From Priapulus caudatus (taxonomy: Eukaryota; Priapulida; Priapulimorpha; Priapulimorphida; Priapulidae), in contig NW_014577292.1 of assembly GCF_000485595.1 (NCBI RefSeq), positions 246,802 to 276,830 on the forward strand: 30,029 nt of DNA. The letters run 5' to 3'. A program made the position numbers and the translations under genes. The notes under the pieces are model-generated. The model searched no databases. It was not told the origin of the DNA and saw nothing but the letters and a program-made list of their open reading frames with translations. Each line of letters opens with the position of its first letter. Positions within the stretch are counted from its first letter, which is position 1. Shown here in pieces: positions 29,932-30,029 of this stretch.

Positions 29932-30029
29932 ATAAATATTAAAACACCATCCAGTGATCAATTGATCTAAATATTCGTTGAGATACGTGTGACCAATTTT
30001 ACAACAACTTGTCAATGGAAATGCCAAGG
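29932..30029. other. Right edge, intronic or upstream sequence
   Basis: No feature recognised. If the gene's 5' exons lie to the right, this is still intron. Confidence 0.4.

Noticed and set aside
29069-29933. Long minus-strand open frames of Cys/Val/Arg/Ala repeats (up to 286 codons), and their plus-strand His/Thr/Arg counterparts
   Set aside because: They are direct translations of the ACGC/ACGT array and are open on both strands, as expected for a stop-free tetranucleotide repeat.

Overview
The window is animal (metazoan) genomic DNA, almost all of it intron. On the minus strand I recognise four consecutive coding exons of one voltage-gated calcium channel beta subunit gene (CACNB). In transcription order they are 25313-25197 (conserved N-terminal linker), 3021-2884 (first half of the SH3 domain), 1709-1481 (second half of SH3 and start of the HOOK) and 637-495 (HOOK linker). 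All splice sites are canonical GT/AG and the phases join. The guanylate-kinase-like domain must lie to the left of base 1 and the 5' exons to the right of base 30029. Introns, TTAGGG repeats, large microsatellites and many cut-and-paste element remnants point to a repeat-rich invertebrate, probably marine. The sequence does not fix the phylum.

Layout: 1-2.9 kb holds three exons, a short interstitial TTAGGG tract and a ~100-bp tandem repeat rich in AGGTCA-like half-sites. 2.9-5.2 kb is a visibly degraded stretch. It contains the frame-broken SH3 exon and a ~40 % stretched, G/T-enriched copy of 19.17-20.07 kb. 5.7-10.0 kb is a cluster of foldback and terminal-inverted-repeat (TIR) elements, including a hAT-like element with an exact 8-bp target duplication and a pogo-like MITE nested in it. 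10.5-12.8 kb and 17.0-19.1 kb are two copies of one ~2.2-kb unit that differ mainly by single-base indels and by microsatellite length. 13-17 kb is simple repeats, a tRNA-like SINE fragment and unannotated AT-rich intron. 20-25 kb holds more TIR elements and perfect hairpins. After the clean linker exon at 25.2 kb come another hAT-like element, long-TIR and TTGGC-array elements, a polypurine tract and a 740-bp alternating purine-pyrimidine (ACGC/ACGT) block.

The only confident gene is the channel subunit, and everything between its exons is repeats. Two points matter most. First, one beta-subunit exon and its surroundings look like low-accuracy sequence or rapid decay. Second, the window has many exact-TSD DNA transposon footprints whose families could be defined genome-wide. 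Many apparent open frames here are translated microsatellites and are not listed as genes.
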